From: Streptomyces fungicidicus
GTDB lineage: Bacteria > Actinomycetota > Actinomycetes > Streptomycetales > Streptomycetaceae
Length of the DNA stretch: 64,000 nt
Assembly (NCBI RefSeq): GCF_003665435.1
Contig: NZ_CP023407.1
Coordinates: 5,071,501 to 5,135,500, forward strand
Direction: 5' to 3'
A program made the position numbers and the translations under genes. The notes below the pieces were generated by a model. That model saw only the letters and a list, made by a program, of their open reading frames with translations. It had not been told where the DNA came from and did no database searches. Shown piece by piece: positions 8,640-16,721 of the stretch (position 1 is its first letter; each line of letters starts with the position of its first letter).

Positions 8640-9737
8640 GTGTCCGCAGTCTCCGACCGGCTGCCCACCTTCCCCTGGGACAAGCTGGAGCCGTACAAGA
8701 AGACGGCCGCCGCGCACCCCGACGGCATCGTCGACCTCTCGGTCGGCACGCCCGTCGACCCGGTGCCCGAGTTGATCCAGAAGGCACTGATCGCCGCGGC
8801 GGACTCGCCGGGCTATCCCACGGTCTGGGGCACCCCGGAACTGCGTGACGCGATCACCCGCTGGGTGGAACACCGCCTGGGCGCCCGCGGGGTCACCCAC
8901 CGGCACGTCCTGCCCGTCGTCGGCTCCAAGGAACTGGTCGCCTGGCTCCCCACCCAGCTCGGACTCGGCCCCGGCGACAAGGTCGCCTTCCCGCGCCTGG
9001 CCTACCCGACGTACGAGGTCGGCGCCCGCCTCGCCCGCGCCGAGCACGTCGCCTACGACGACCCGACGGAGCTGGACCCGGCCGGCCTGAAGCTGCTCTG
9101 GCTGAACTCCCCGTCCAACCCGACCGGCCGGGTGCTCTCCCGGGAGGAGCTGACCCGGATCGTCGCCTGGGCCCGCGAGCACGGCGTCCTCGTCCTCTCC
9201 GACGAGTGCTACATCGAGCTCGGCTGGGAGGCCGACCCGGTCTCGGTGCTCCACCCCGACGTCAACGGCGGGTCCTACGACGGCATCGTCGCGGTCCACT
9301 CCCTGTCCAAGCGGTCCAACCTGGCCGGATACCGCGCCGCGTTCCTGGCGGGCGACCCGGCGGTGCTCGGCCCGCTGCTGCAGATCCGCAAGCACGGCGG
9401 GATGATGACGTCCGCGCCGACCCAGGCGGCGGTGGTCGCGGCCCTGGGCGACGACGAGCACGTCCGCGTCCAGCGCGAACGCTACGCGGCTCGCCGCGCC
9501 GTCCTGCGCGAGGCGCTCCTCGCCCACGGCTTCCGCATCGAGCACAGCGAGGCCAGCCTCTACCTGTGGGCCACGCGGGACGAGTCCTGCTGGGACACGG
9601 TCGCCCACCTGGCCGACCGGGGCATTCTGGTCGCCCCCGGCGACTTCTACGGCCCCGCGGGCGCCACCTTCGTCCGCGTGGCCCTGACGGCCACGGACGA
9701 CCGAATCCGCACAGCCGCCCACCGCCTCACCCCCTAA
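8640..9737 (+). CDS. dapC: succinyldiaminopimelate aminotransferase DapC
   Basis: PLP-dependent class I/II aminotransferase of 365 residues that makes N-succinyl-LL-2,6-diaminopimelate in the lysine and peptidoglycan-precursor pathway. Visible signatures are SPSNPTGRVLS, SDECYIELGW and the PLP lysine K224 in HSLSKRSNLAGYRAAF. The frame is open much further upstream into fdxA, but GTG 8640, preceded by GAAAGTGAG, gives the family N-terminus SAVSDRLPTFPWDKLEPYK. dapE, which acts next in the pathway, lies 1.8 kb away on the same strand. Identification as DapC rather than another aminotransferase rests on remembered similarity to the actinobacterial enzyme and on this context. Confidence 0.9.
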   Translation: MSAVSDRLPTFPWDKLEPYKKTAAAHPDGIVDLSVGTPVDPVPELIQKALIAAADSPGYPTVWGTPELRDAITRWVEHRLGARGVTHRHVLPVVGSKELVAWLPTQLGLGPGDKVAFPRLAYPTYEVGARLARAEHVAYDDPTELDPAGLKLLWLNSPSNPTGRVLSREELTRIVAWAREHGVLVLSDECYIELGWEADPVSVLHPDVNGGSYDGIVAVHSLSKRSNLAGYRAAFLAGDPAVLGPLLQIRKHGGMMTSAPTQAAVVAALGDDEHVRVQRERYAARRAVLREALLAHGFRIEHSEASLYLWATRDESCWDTVAHLADRGILVAPGDFYGPAGATFVRVALTATDDRIRTAAHRLTP

Positions 9738-9817
9738 CCCACCCCACCCACCCCACGCCCCGCCCGGCCCACCCGCCCGGCCCACCCGCCCGGCCGCCCG
9801 CCCGCCCGGCCGGCTGT

Positions 9818-9860
9818 GGGCAGTCGTTCCGCAGGGCGGAACGGGTGGGCACAGCCCACC
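9818..9860. repeat. dispersed intergenic repeat, copy B
   Basis: Shares GGGCAGTCGT-CCGCAGGG and GGGTGGGC with copies at 6053 and 47615. The hairpin here is CGTTCCGC(agg)GCGGAACG, a perfect stem. Copy C has CGTGCCGC/GCGGCACG, so one base pair is exchanged while pairing is kept. Confidence 0.65.
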
Positions 9861-9979
9861 AACGCCGGGCCACCGGTCGGCAAGGGCACCTGCACCCCCG
9901 GCGGCACGCACAGCAACGGGGCCCGAGGGGAAACCCCCGGACCCCGTCACCGTGACAAAAGCCGGCCGCAGGCCAGGAC

Positions 9980-10270
9980 TCAGCCGACCGGCAGCCCCTT
10001 CACCGGCGCGTTCTGCGCCAGCGCCCCGGCCGCCTCCTTCACGGTCTCGCCGGCCGCAGGCGCCACCTTGCCGGGCGTGACCGGGGTCTTCGCGACGTCG
10101 TCCACGGTGTTGCCCGCCGCACCGTCCAGGGCGGACACCCCACCGAGGTTCGGGGTGGCCGGCAGCTCCGGAGCCGCGCTGGCGGAGCCGGCCGCACCGA
10201 CCCCGGCAGCCGCTCCCGCAGCGACGAGCAGCGCGGCACGGGCGATCCGACGGGTCAGGGGGAGGGACAT
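9980..10270 (-). CDS. small secreted protein with Sec signal peptide
   Basis: A 96-residue protein. MSLPLTRRIARAALLVAAGAAAGVGAAGSASA is a classical signal peptide (basic n-region, hydrophobic h-region, ASA cleavage), leaving a mature chain of roughly 64 residues rich in Ala, Pro, Val and Asn and lacking Cys. ATG 10270 has AAGGAG 6 nt upstream; the frame stays open further 5' but that part is not protein-like. Short secreted proteins of this sort are frequent in Streptomyces and mostly uncharacterised. It stands as a single-gene unit; no function is proposed. Confidence 0.75.
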   Translation of the reverse strand: MSLPLTRRIARAALLVAAGAAAGVGAAGSASAAPELPATPNLGGVSALDGAAGNTVDDVAKTPVTPGKVAPAAGETVKEAAGALAQNAPVKGLPVG

Positions 10271-10433
10271 GGTGCTCCTTCGACGGGAGAGAACGCTGAC
10301 GCCGTGACTACCGCTCGACCGCCGCGAAAGTTGCGGCACGACAACGCAAAGACTTGGCAAGGCGCCCCCTGGGGGCCGCACTTCCCGCCCTGCGGGCGAC
10401 ACCCCGCACACCCGAGCGATCCCCGCGAGCGCC

Positions 10434-11453
10434 CTACGGCATGGTCGTGAGCGTCACGACACCCGCGCCGTCCCCCGAGCCCCCGGAGTTCTTGCCGTCC
10501 GCCGTCCGCCACTGGCTGTCGGTGTGCCCGGCCGTCCACTCCCGCCCCGCGTACGACACCCGCTGTATGCGCAGCTGGGAGGCGTTGGCCACGGCCCAGT
10601 GGGCCAGCTGCCAGCCCCGCGTCCCGGCCCCGGCCGCCGCCCCGGCACCCTCGCCGTCGGACACCGGCAGCCGCACCGTCCGCCCGTCGGAGCCACCGGA
10701 GTCACTGGTGGCACCGGACTCCGCCGGCGCACTCGCGGACGGCGAGGCCGTCGCGCTCGCGCCCACCTCGGCGGCGGCCGGCTCCAGCACGTCCCGCCCG
10801 AAGTCCCGCGCCAGCGCCGCACGCACCGTGTCCGCGTTCGCCGCGCCCGCCGCCCGCGTCGCCGCCGGCCGGCCGTCGCAGGTCAGCGTCGCCGCCGAGC
10901 GCCCGGTGAGGGCGGCGGCCAGCAGCGCGGCGTCCGGCTCGTGCTTGGCGTACGCCTGCGGGAAGCCACTGCGCTGCACCCGCTGCGCGGCGACGGTGAG
11001 CGGCAGCCGGGTGTAGCCCGGCACCTCCTCCAGGTGCTCGTAGAACTTCCCCGCCGAGTACGTCGGGTCCATGATCTCCTTCGGCGTGCCCCAGCCCTGC
11101 GAGGGACGCTGCTGGAACAGACCCAGCGAGTCACGGTCGCCGTGGTCGATGTTGCGCAGCGTCGACTCCTGCAGGGCGGTCGCCAGCGCGATCGTCACCG
11201 CCCGCTCGGGCAGTTCGCGCGCCGTGCCCACCGCGGTGATCGTCGCCGCGTTCACCGCCTGCTCGGGCGTGAACTCGTAGGTCGCGCCGTCGCCCTTGGC
11301 GGACACGACCTTGCAGCCCGGTCCGCGGGTGTCGCCGGTGACGTACTGCACCGCGAGATACCCGGCGACCGCGGACAGCACCACGAAGGCCGCTCCGCAA
11401 CGGAGGAGACGGCCGCGACGCTTGCGCTTGGAGGGAAGGGACGGCTCAGGCAC
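10434..11453 (-). CDS. membrane-anchored protein with lysozyme/transglycosylase-like domain
   Basis: A protein of about 339 residues. A basic N-terminus (SKRKRRGRLLR) precedes one membrane helix (residues about 18-38), then an extracytoplasmic domain with ATALQESTLRNIDHGDRDSLGLFQQRPSQGWG. The QES-N-GD-S-GLFQQRPSQGWG pattern is common in actinobacterial envelope proteins with a lysozyme-like fold; the Glu would be the catalytic acid if the enzyme is active. A Ser/Ala/Pro-rich linker and a short C-terminal domain follow. Homologues have been labelled heavy-metal transporters, which the sequence does not support. GTG 11453 is the likely start; it has no clear ribosome site and diverges from dapE across only 84 nt. 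Confidence 0.78.
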   Translation of the reverse strand: MPEPSLPSKRKRRGRLLRCGAAFVVLSAVAGYLAVQYVTGDTRGPGCKVVSAKGDGATYEFTPEQAVNAATITAVGTARELPERAVTIALATALQESTLRNIDHGDRDSLGLFQQRPSQGWGTPKEIMDPTYSAGKFYEHLEEVPGYTRLPLTVAAQRVQRSGFPQAYAKHEPDAALLAAALTGRSAATLTCDGRPAATRAAGAANADTVRAALARDFGRDVLEPAAAEVGASATASPSASAPAESGATSDSGGSDGRTVRLPVSDGEGAGAAAGAGTRGWQLAHWAVANASQLRIQRVSYAGREWTAGHTDSQWRTADGKNSGGSGDGAGVVTLTTMP

Positions 11454-11537
11454 GCGTACAAGGTACTGGAGAGTACGGTTCGTTGTGAGCCGGGTGCGGA
11501 CAGTGGGCCGCGGCCCCGGCGCGCTAGGGTCGACGGC

Positions 11538-12617
11538 ATGGCCGACACCCCGCTTGACCTCACGCTGGACGCCGCCCGCCTGACCGCGCAGCTCGTCGAC
11601 TTCCCCTCCGTCAGCGGCACCGAGAAGCCGCTCGCGGACGCGATCGAGTCCGCGCTGCGCGCCCTCCCCCACCTCACGGTCGAGCGGTACGGCAACAACG
11701 TCCTCGCCCGCACCCGGCTGGGGCGCCCCGAGCGGGTGATCCTCGCCGGTCACATCGACACGGTCCCCATCGCGGACAACGTCCCCTCGCGGCTCGACGA
11801 CGACGGCGTGCTCTGGGGCTGCGGCACCTGCGACATGAAGTCCGGGGTCGCCGTACAGCTGCGCATCGCGGCCACGGTCCCCGCCCCCAACCGCGACCTG
11901 ACCTTCGTCTTCTACGACAACGAGGAGGTCGCCGCCGACCTCAACGGCCTCAAGCACGTCGCCGAGGCCCACCCCGACTGGCTCGAGGGCGACTTCGCGG
12001 TGCTGCTCGAGCCCTCCGACGGACAGGTCGAGGGCGGCTGCCAGGGCACGCTGCGGGTGCTGCTGAAGACCACGGGTGAGCGCGCCCACTCCGCGCGCGG
12101 CTGGATGGGCTCCAACGCGATCCACGCGGCCGCCCCGATCCTCGCCCGCCTGGCCGCCTACGAACCCCGCTACCCGGTGATCGACGGACTGGAGTACCGC
12201 GAGGGCATGAACGCGGTCGGCGTCTCCGGGGGAGTGGCGGGGAACGTCATCCCGGACGAGTGCGTGGTCTCCGTCAACTTCCGCTACGCCCCCGACCGCA
12301 GCGAGGAGGAGGCCCTGGCGCACGTCCGGGAGGTCTTCGCGGACTGCGGGGTGAGCGAGTTCGTCGTCGACGACCACAGCGGCGGTGCGCTGCCCGGCCT
12401 GTCCCACCCGGCCGCCGCGGCCTTCATCGAGGCGGTGGGCGGCACCCCGCAGCCCAAGTACGGCTGGACGGACGTCTCCCGCTTCTCGTCGCTGGGCATC
12501 CCGGCGGTCAACTACGGTCCCGGCAACCCCCACTTGGCGCACAAGCGGGACGAGCGCGTGGAGACCGCGAAGATCCTCGCGGGGGAGGAACGGCTGCGGT
12601 CCTGGCTGACGGCGTGA
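11538..12617 (+). CDS. dapE: succinyl-diaminopimelate desuccinylase DapE
   Basis: A di-zinc M20-family amidohydrolase of 359 residues that cleaves N-succinyl-LL-diaminopimelate to LL-diaminopimelate and succinate. Metal ligands and catalytic residues are visible: GHIDTVP (H72, D74), CGTCDMKSG (D99) and the catalytic pair E129-E130 in YDNEEV. The dimerisation domain lies in the middle. ATG 11538 is preceded by AGGGT 7 nt upstream and a CTAGGGT -10-like stretch. It follows dapC functionally; both are single transcription units in the same orientation. Its position before the LOG gene repeats the mycobacterial order (Rv1202-Rv1205). Confidence 0.95.
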   Translation: MADTPLDLTLDAARLTAQLVDFPSVSGTEKPLADAIESALRALPHLTVERYGNNVLARTRLGRPERVILAGHIDTVPIADNVPSRLDDDGVLWGCGTCDMKSGVAVQLRIAATVPAPNRDLTFVFYDNEEVAADLNGLKHVAEAHPDWLEGDFAVLLEPSDGQVEGGCQGTLRVLLKTTGERAHSARGWMGSNAIHAAAPILARLAAYEPRYPVIDGLEYREGMNAVGVSGGVAGNVIPDECVVSVNFRYAPDRSEEEALAHVREVFADCGVSEFVVDDHSGGALPGLSHPAAAAFIEAVGGTPQPKYGWTDVSRFSSLGIPAVNYGPGNPHLAHKRDERVETAKILAGEERLRSWLTA

Positions 12618-12676
12618 CACGTCCGGGGTTTGGGGCGCTGTGTGCCGGACATGCTGAGGTCCCTCGTACGTAACCC

Positions 12677-12690
12677 GCGTAGATCTACGC
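12677..12690. promoter_or_regulatory. 14-bp perfect palindrome in the LOG-gene promoter
   Basis: GCGTAGATCTACGC reads identically on both strands and overlaps a -10-like TACGCT. It lies 37 nt before the start codon of the LOG-family gene, so an operator is plausible. No cognate regulator is evident nearby. Confidence 0.45.
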
Positions 12691-12727
12691 TGAGGTGGAA
12701 CAACCTGCGAACACGGAGGGAGCGCGC

Positions 12728-13486
12728 ATGGCTACTGGCAACCCCGAGGGCAAGAAGCGGCCACCGGAGGAGCAGCGCCTGGGCCCGGTCCTCCGGAGGC
12801 GCGGCCAGGTGCAGAAGAGCACCACTGACCAGCGCCTGCTCGACGAGCGCGCGCCGACGGACTGGGTCCACACCGACCCCTGGCGGGTCCTGCGGATCCA
12901 GTCGGAGTTCATCGAGGGCTTCGGCACGCTCGCCGAACTGCCCCCCGCGATCAGCGTCTTCGGCTCCGCCCGCACCGCGGTGGACTCACCGGAGTACGAG
13001 GCGGGCGTCCGGCTGGGGCGCGGCCTGGTGGAGGCGGGCTTCGCGGTCATCACCGGCGGTGGGCCCGGCGCCATGGAGGCGGCCAACAAGGGCGCCCTGG
13101 AGGCCCAGGGCATGTCGGTGGGGCTCGGTATCGAACTGCCCTTCGAGCAGGGGCTGAACCCGTACGTCGACATCGGCCTGAACTTCCGGTACTTCTTCGT
13201 CCGCAAGATGATGTTCGTCAAGTACGCCCAGGGCTTCGTGGTCCTGCCCGGCGGCCTGGGCACCCTGGACGAACTCTTCGAGGCCCTGACCCTCGTCCAG
13301 ACCCAGAAGGTCACCCGCTTCCCCATCGTCCTGTTCGGCACGGACTACTGGGGCGGCCTGGTCGACTGGCTCCGCCACACGGTCATCGCCGAGGGCAAGG
13401 CGGCCGACAAGGACCTCCTCCTGTTCCACGTCACGGACGACGTGGACGAGGCGGTCGCCCTGGTCTCCAAGGAGGCGGGCCGCTAG
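12728..13486 (+). CDS. LOG-family (TIGR00730) Rossmann-fold nucleotide-monophosphate phosphoribohydrolase-like protein
   Basis: A 252-residue cytoplasmic protein with the two family hallmarks: GGGPGAMEAANKGA and the PGGxGTxxE motif in LPGGLGTLDELFE. Plant LOG and bacterial homologues release cytokinin bases or cleave AMP to adenine and ribose-5-phosphate; the physiological substrate in Streptomyces is not known. ATG 12728 is chosen for GGAGGG about 7 nt upstream; an upstream GTG in frame adds 11 unlikely residues. It lies between dapE and folP2 as in mycobacteria (Rv1205). A palindrome in its promoter hints at specific control. Confidence 0.88.
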   Translation: MATGNPEGKKRPPEEQRLGPVLRRRGQVQKSTTDQRLLDERAPTDWVHTDPWRVLRIQSEFIEGFGTLAELPPAISVFGSARTAVDSPEYEAGVRLGRGLVEAGFAVITGGGPGAMEAANKGALEAQGMSVGLGIELPFEQGLNPYVDIGLNFRYFFVRKMMFVKYAQGFVVLPGGLGTLDELFEALTLVQTQKVTRFPIVLFGTDYWGGLVDWLRHTVIAEGKAADKDLLLFHVTDDVDEAVALVSKEAGR

Positions 13487-13505
13487 CGGCCTCCCGAGCC
13501 CCGTA

Positions 13506-13528
13506 TCCCCGGGGCGCGGCCCCGGGGA
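13506..13528. terminator. hairpin terminator between convergent genes
   Basis: Perfect 10-bp stem TCCCCGGGGC(gcg)GCCCCGGGGA between the LOG gene (plus) and folP2 (minus). No U-tract, as usual in Streptomyces. Confidence 0.65.
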
Positions 13529-13562
13529 CGGCAGGGAAAGGGATCGGCGGGGGCGGGAGACC

Positions 13563-14423
13563 CTACGCCAGTCCCCTCCGGGCGACAGCCGGCACCCGCT
13601 CGCCCGCGATGGACGACACCATGTCCAGCACCTGCCGCGTCTCGGCGACCTCGTGCACCCGGTACACCCGCGCCCCCAGCCACGAGGAGACCGCGGTCGT
13701 CGCCAGCGTCCCCACCACCCGCTCCTTGACCGGCCGGTCCAGCGTCTCCCCCACGAAGTCCTTGTTGGACAGGGACACCAGCACCGGCCACCCCGTGGCG
13801 ACCATCTCCCCCAGCCGCCGGGTCGCCTCGAGACTGTGCCGCGTGTTCTTCCCGAAGTCGTGCCCGGGATCGATCATCACCGACTCCCGGGGCACGCCCA
13901 GCGCCACCGCACGCTCCGCCAGTCCCACGGTCACGTCGAGGATGTCGGCCATGACGTCGTCGTACGCCACCCGGTGCGGCCGCGTCCGCGGCCGGGCACC
14001 GCCCGCGTGGGTGCACACCAGCCCGGCGCCGTGGCGCGCGGCGACCTCCGCGAGCCGCGGGTCGACCCCGCCCCACGCGTCGTTCAGCACGTCCGCGCCC
14101 GCCTCGCACACCGCCTCGCCGACGTCGTGCCGCCAGGTGTCCACGCTGATCACGACGTCCGGGAAGCGCCGCCGCACCTCCGCGACGAAGCCGACGGTCC
14201 GCCGCGCCTCCTCCTCGGCGGTGACCTCCTCGCCGGGCCCGGCCTTCACCCCGCCGATGTCGATGATCGCGGCGCCCTCCGCCACCGCCTGCTCCACCCG
14301 CGTGAGCGCCGGCTCGTCGTGGAACGTCGCGCCCCGGTCGTAGAAGGAGTCCGGGGTCCGGTTCACGATCGCCATGATCACCCGCTCGTGCGGTGCGAAT
14401 TCCCGCCTGCCCAGCCTGAGCAT
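13563..14423 (-). CDS. folP2: dihydropteroate synthase homologue FolP2 (probably not a true DHPS)
   Basis: A 286-residue TIM-barrel protein of the DHPS/pterin-binding family. The first pterin loop reads VNRTPDSFYDRG, but the second, normally DIGGESTRPG in DHPS, is DIGGVKAGPG, and the sulfonamide/pABA loop is altered accordingly. This is the pattern of mycobacterial FolP2 (Rv1207), which is reported to lack DHPS activity. SVDTW, LNDAWGG, MIDPGHDFGKN and LSNKDFVGE are otherwise well conserved, so the fold and a related ligand are likely. ATG 14423 has AGGGG upstream. The neighbours (LOG, DivIVA-like, tagA, DUF3117) repeat the mycobacterial context, except that gpgS is absent. Confidence 0.88.
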   Translation of the reverse strand: MLRLGRREFAPHERVIMAIVNRTPDSFYDRGATFHDEPALTRVEQAVAEGAAIIDIGGVKAGPGEEVTAEEEARRTVGFVAEVRRRFPDVVISVDTWRHDVGEAVCEAGADVLNDAWGGVDPRLAEVAARHGAGLVCTHAGGARPRTRPHRVAYDDVMADILDVTVGLAERAVALGVPRESVMIDPGHDFGKNTRHSLEATRRLGEMVATGWPVLVSLSNKDFVGETLDRPVKERVVGTLATTAVSSWLGARVYRVHEVAETRQVLDMVSSIAGERVPAVARRGLA

Positions 14424-14557
14424 CCCCTGTGACCTCTCCTCATGCGTTCCGTTGACGACCGCCTCCGACCGCCCGGCGGCCCCGGCTGTCAGACTCGCAT
14501 GGCACGATCGGAGCCACACATCCGACTCCGACTCATCCCACCGTGGGGGCCCCGGCG

Positions 14558-14920
14558 ATGGTTATGTTCCTGTTCCTGGTCGTCGCGCTCGCCGTCGTGG
14601 TCGCCGCGGTGACGCTCGCCGTGGTGGGCGGCGGCGACAACGGCCCGCTGCCCGAGGCCGCCCCGGAGCGCCTGCGGGACTCCCTGCCGCCGGACCGCCC
14701 CGTCGGCCGCGCGGACGTGGACGCCCTGCGCCTCCCGGTCGCCGCCCGCGGCTACCGGATGGCCGACGTGGACGACGCCCTCGGCCGCCTCGGCGCGGAA
14801 CTGGGCGAGCGGGACGCCCGGATCGCCGACCTGGAGTCCGCGCTGGCCGGCGCCCGCGCCGCCGCGGCCCACCTCTCCATGGACAAGCCGGCCGCGCACC
14901 ACGAGGACGAGCAGCCGTGA
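14558..14920 (+). CDS. small membrane protein with DivIVA-like segment (Rv1209 type)
   Basis: A 120-residue protein with one N-terminal helix (MVMFLFLVVALAVVVAAVTLAVV) and a short cytoplasmic part in which YRMADVDDALGRLGAEL resembles the start of a DivIVA coiled coil, followed by a helical stretch. It may scaffold or tether proteins at the membrane, but nothing shows this directly. ATG 14558 is preferred over GTG 14543 because it gives a clean hydrophobic start. Its TGA overlaps the GTG of tagA (GTGA), so the two genes are coupled, matching Rv1209-Rv1210. Confidence 0.8.
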   Translation: MVMFLFLVVALAVVVAAVTLAVVGGGDNGPLPEAAPERLRDSLPPDRPVGRADVDALRLPVAARGYRMADVDDALGRLGAELGERDARIADLESALAGARAAAAHLSMDKPAAHHEDEQP

Positions 14921-15519
14921 GCGGGGAACCGGCCGCCGCCGTCGGCCCGGACGGCGCCCCGCGCTGCCCCTGGGCCCTGTCCACGGCGGACTACGTGACG
15001 TACCACGACGAGGAGTGGGGCCGCCCGGTCCACGGGGACGACGCCCTGTTCGAGCGGCTCAGCCTGGAGGCGTTCCAGTCCGGGCTGTCCTGGATCACCA
15101 TCCTGCGGCGCCGCCCCGGCTTCCGCGCCGCCTTCGCCGACTTCAAGATCGCCACGGTCGCGGAGTTCACCGGCACCGACCGCGAGCGCCTGCTGGCCGA
15201 CACCGGCATCATCCGCAATCGCGCCAAGATCGACGCGACCCTCGCCAACGCGCGCGTGCTGGCCGGGTGGGAACCCGGTGACCTGGACACCCTGATCTGG
15301 TCCCACGCCCCCGACCCGGCCACCCGCCCGGCGCCGAAGACCCTCGCCGAGGTGCCCGCGGTGACCCCCGAGTCGACCGCCCTGTCCAAGGCGCTGAAGA
15401 AACAGGGCCTGCGCTTCGTCGGCCCGACCACGGCGTACGCCCTGATGCAGGCCTGCGGACTGGTCAACGACCACCTGGAGACCTGCGTGGCACGCCGGGG
15501 CCCGGCCGGGGGCGGGTGA
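14917..15519 (+). CDS. tagA: DNA-3-methyladenine glycosylase I
   Basis: A 200-residue base-excision repair enzyme that removes 3-methyladenine from alkylated DNA. Family signatures run along the whole protein: CPWALSTADYVTYHDEEWG with the first zinc Cys, LEAFQSGLSWITILRRR, GIIRNRAKIDATLANAR, LSKALKKQGLRFVGPTTAYALMQACGLVNDH and the final H-x3-C zinc ligands. The helix-hairpin-helix core is intact. GTG start overlaps the preceding stop. A possible damage-type promoter motif lies upstream of the preceding gene, but it is a weak match. Confidence 0.95.
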   Translation: MSGEPAAAVGPDGAPRCPWALSTADYVTYHDEEWGRPVHGDDALFERLSLEAFQSGLSWITILRRRPGFRAAFADFKIATVAEFTGTDRERLLADTGIIRNRAKIDATLANARVLAGWEPGDLDTLIWSHAPDPATRPAPKTLAEVPAVTPESTALSKALKKQGLRFVGPTTAYALMQACGLVNDHLETCVARRGPAGGG

Positions 15520-15538
15520 GAGGGAGCCCCTGAGAGGG

Positions 15539-16342
15539 TCAGCGGCCCAGGTACTTCGGCTTCTCCTTGTTCACGAACGCCTGCACCGCGATCGCGTGGT
15601 CCTGCGAGGAGCCGGCCCGGGTCTGCAGCTCGTCCTCCTTCTCCAGGGCCTCCTCCAGCGAGTGGCTCAGCCCGTACGCCACGGACTCCTTCAGCGCCGC
15701 GTACGCCACCGTCGGGCCCTCGGCCAGCGCCCGCGCCACCTTCTCCGCCTCCGCGCGCAGCTCCGCGGCCGGCACCAGGCGGTTGGCGATGCCCAGCTCG
15801 AACGCCTCCTGGGCGGAGACGCCGCGCGGGAAGAGCAGCAGGTCCGTGGCGCGCCCGGGGCCGATCACCCGCGGCAGCGTCCAGGAGATCCCGGAGTCCG
15901 CGGTCAGCGCCACTCCGGCGAACGAGGTGTTGAAGGCCGCGGTGTCCGCGACGATCCGGTAGTCGGCGGCCAGCGCGAAGCCGAAGCCGGCGCCCGCCGC
16001 CACCCCGTTCACCGCGGCGACCACCGGCTTCGGGGCGCCGGCGATCGCCTTCACGATCGGGTTGTAGTGCTCGCGCACCGTGCTCATGGTCTGCCCCGAA
16101 CCGGTCTCCCGGTCCTCGATCAGCAGCCCGATGTGCTCCTTGAGGTCCTGCCCGACACAGAACGCCCGCTCACCGGCGGCGGTCAGCAGCACGGCCCGTA
16201 CGGCGTCGTCGTCGGCGGCGGACCGTACCGCGTCCCGGAGGGCGACCTTGGCCGCGACGTTCAGCGCGTTCATCGCCTCCGGGCGGTTCAGCGTGATCGT
16301 CGCGAGCCCGTCGCTCACCTCGTAGAGCACGGTGTCGGCCAT
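15539..16342 (-). CDS. enoyl-CoA hydratase/isomerase family protein
   Basis: A 267-residue crotonase-fold protein. The oxyanion-hole segments are present: GERAFCVGQDLKEH and VNGVAAGAGFGFALAADYRI. The second catalytic Glu of true hydratases lies where this protein has ALTADSGISWTLPRVIG, so it is D-type and may be an isomerase-like member (PaaG-like) rather than a classical hydratase; the substrate is not readable. ATG 16342 with GGAGGG 7 nt upstream. A perfect 10-bp inverted repeat sits 24 nt upstream of the start codon, suggesting specific regulation or a leader hairpin. Confidence 0.88.
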   Translation of the reverse strand: MADTVLYEVSDGLATITLNRPEAMNALNVAAKVALRDAVRSAADDDAVRAVLLTAAGERAFCVGQDLKEHIGLLIEDRETGSGQTMSTVREHYNPIVKAIAGAPKPVVAAVNGVAAGAGFGFALAADYRIVADTAAFNTSFAGVALTADSGISWTLPRVIGPGRATDLLLFPRGVSAQEAFELGIANRLVPAAELRAEAEKVARALAEGPTVAYAALKESVAYGLSHSLEEALEKEDELQTRAGSSQDHAIAVQAFVNKEKPKYLGR

Positions 16343-16366
16343 GGCGTATCCCTCCGTGTGCGGCTC

Positions 16367-16390
16367 GGGACGTACTGGCGAGTACGTCCC
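16367..16390 (-). promoter_or_regulatory. perfect inverted repeat in the enoyl-CoA hydratase leader
   Basis: Arms GGGACGTACT and AGTACGTCCC separated by GGCG, without mismatch. It lies just upstream of the ribosome site of the enoyl-CoA hydratase gene. It could be a TetR- or GntR-type operator or an RNA hairpin. Confidence 0.6.
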
Positions 16391-16721
16391 CGTCTGCAGG
16401 ACAGCATGACGGAGAACACCGGCCGCGGCGGACGGCCGCCGTGTGACCTGCGTCAAACAATTCCGGTGCGATTCCGGTCCGTGGAACTGTGTGCGGCGGC
16501 GCAGTATCGCAGTCACATCGCCGAATTGAGTGGTTTTGCTCGCGCGCGTTGCCCAAGCGATGCCTACTGATGTTGGTCATCGGGTCCCGCGATGCGGGAT
16601 AATGGCCTGGAAGCAATGTGTTCGATGCCGGTGGCGTGTGTCCTGCTTCGGGGACCGCAGGTGCCCTTCAGTGGGCCGTCGGCTCAGACGGTTTAGCTGG
16701 GTTTCAGGAAGGGGAACGAGC
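16391..16721. other. intergenic region between divergent enoyl-CoA hydratase and DUF3117 genes
   Basis: No confident gene. On the plus strand a GGATAAT -10-like hexamer at about 16603-16609 could start the DUF3117 transcript with a leader of roughly 110 nt. On the minus strand TTTGACGCAGGTCACA near 16445-16460 could supply a -35 for the hydratase. A 29-codon frame starting at GTG 16481 is open but lacks a ribosome site. Confidence 0.4.

Noticed and set aside
14486..14508. CTGTCAGAC-N8-CACGAT upstream of the DivIVA-like/tagA pair, resembling the damage promoter motif
   Set aside because: Two mismatches in the conserved TG and a poor -10. The start codon is 50 nt away, unlike the leaderless layout at atl and adnB.
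16481..16570. 29-codon ORF (MELCAAAQYRSHIAELSGFARARCPSDAY) before DUF3117
   Set aside because: No ribosome site and no recognisable similarity; kept only as a mention in the intergenic description.
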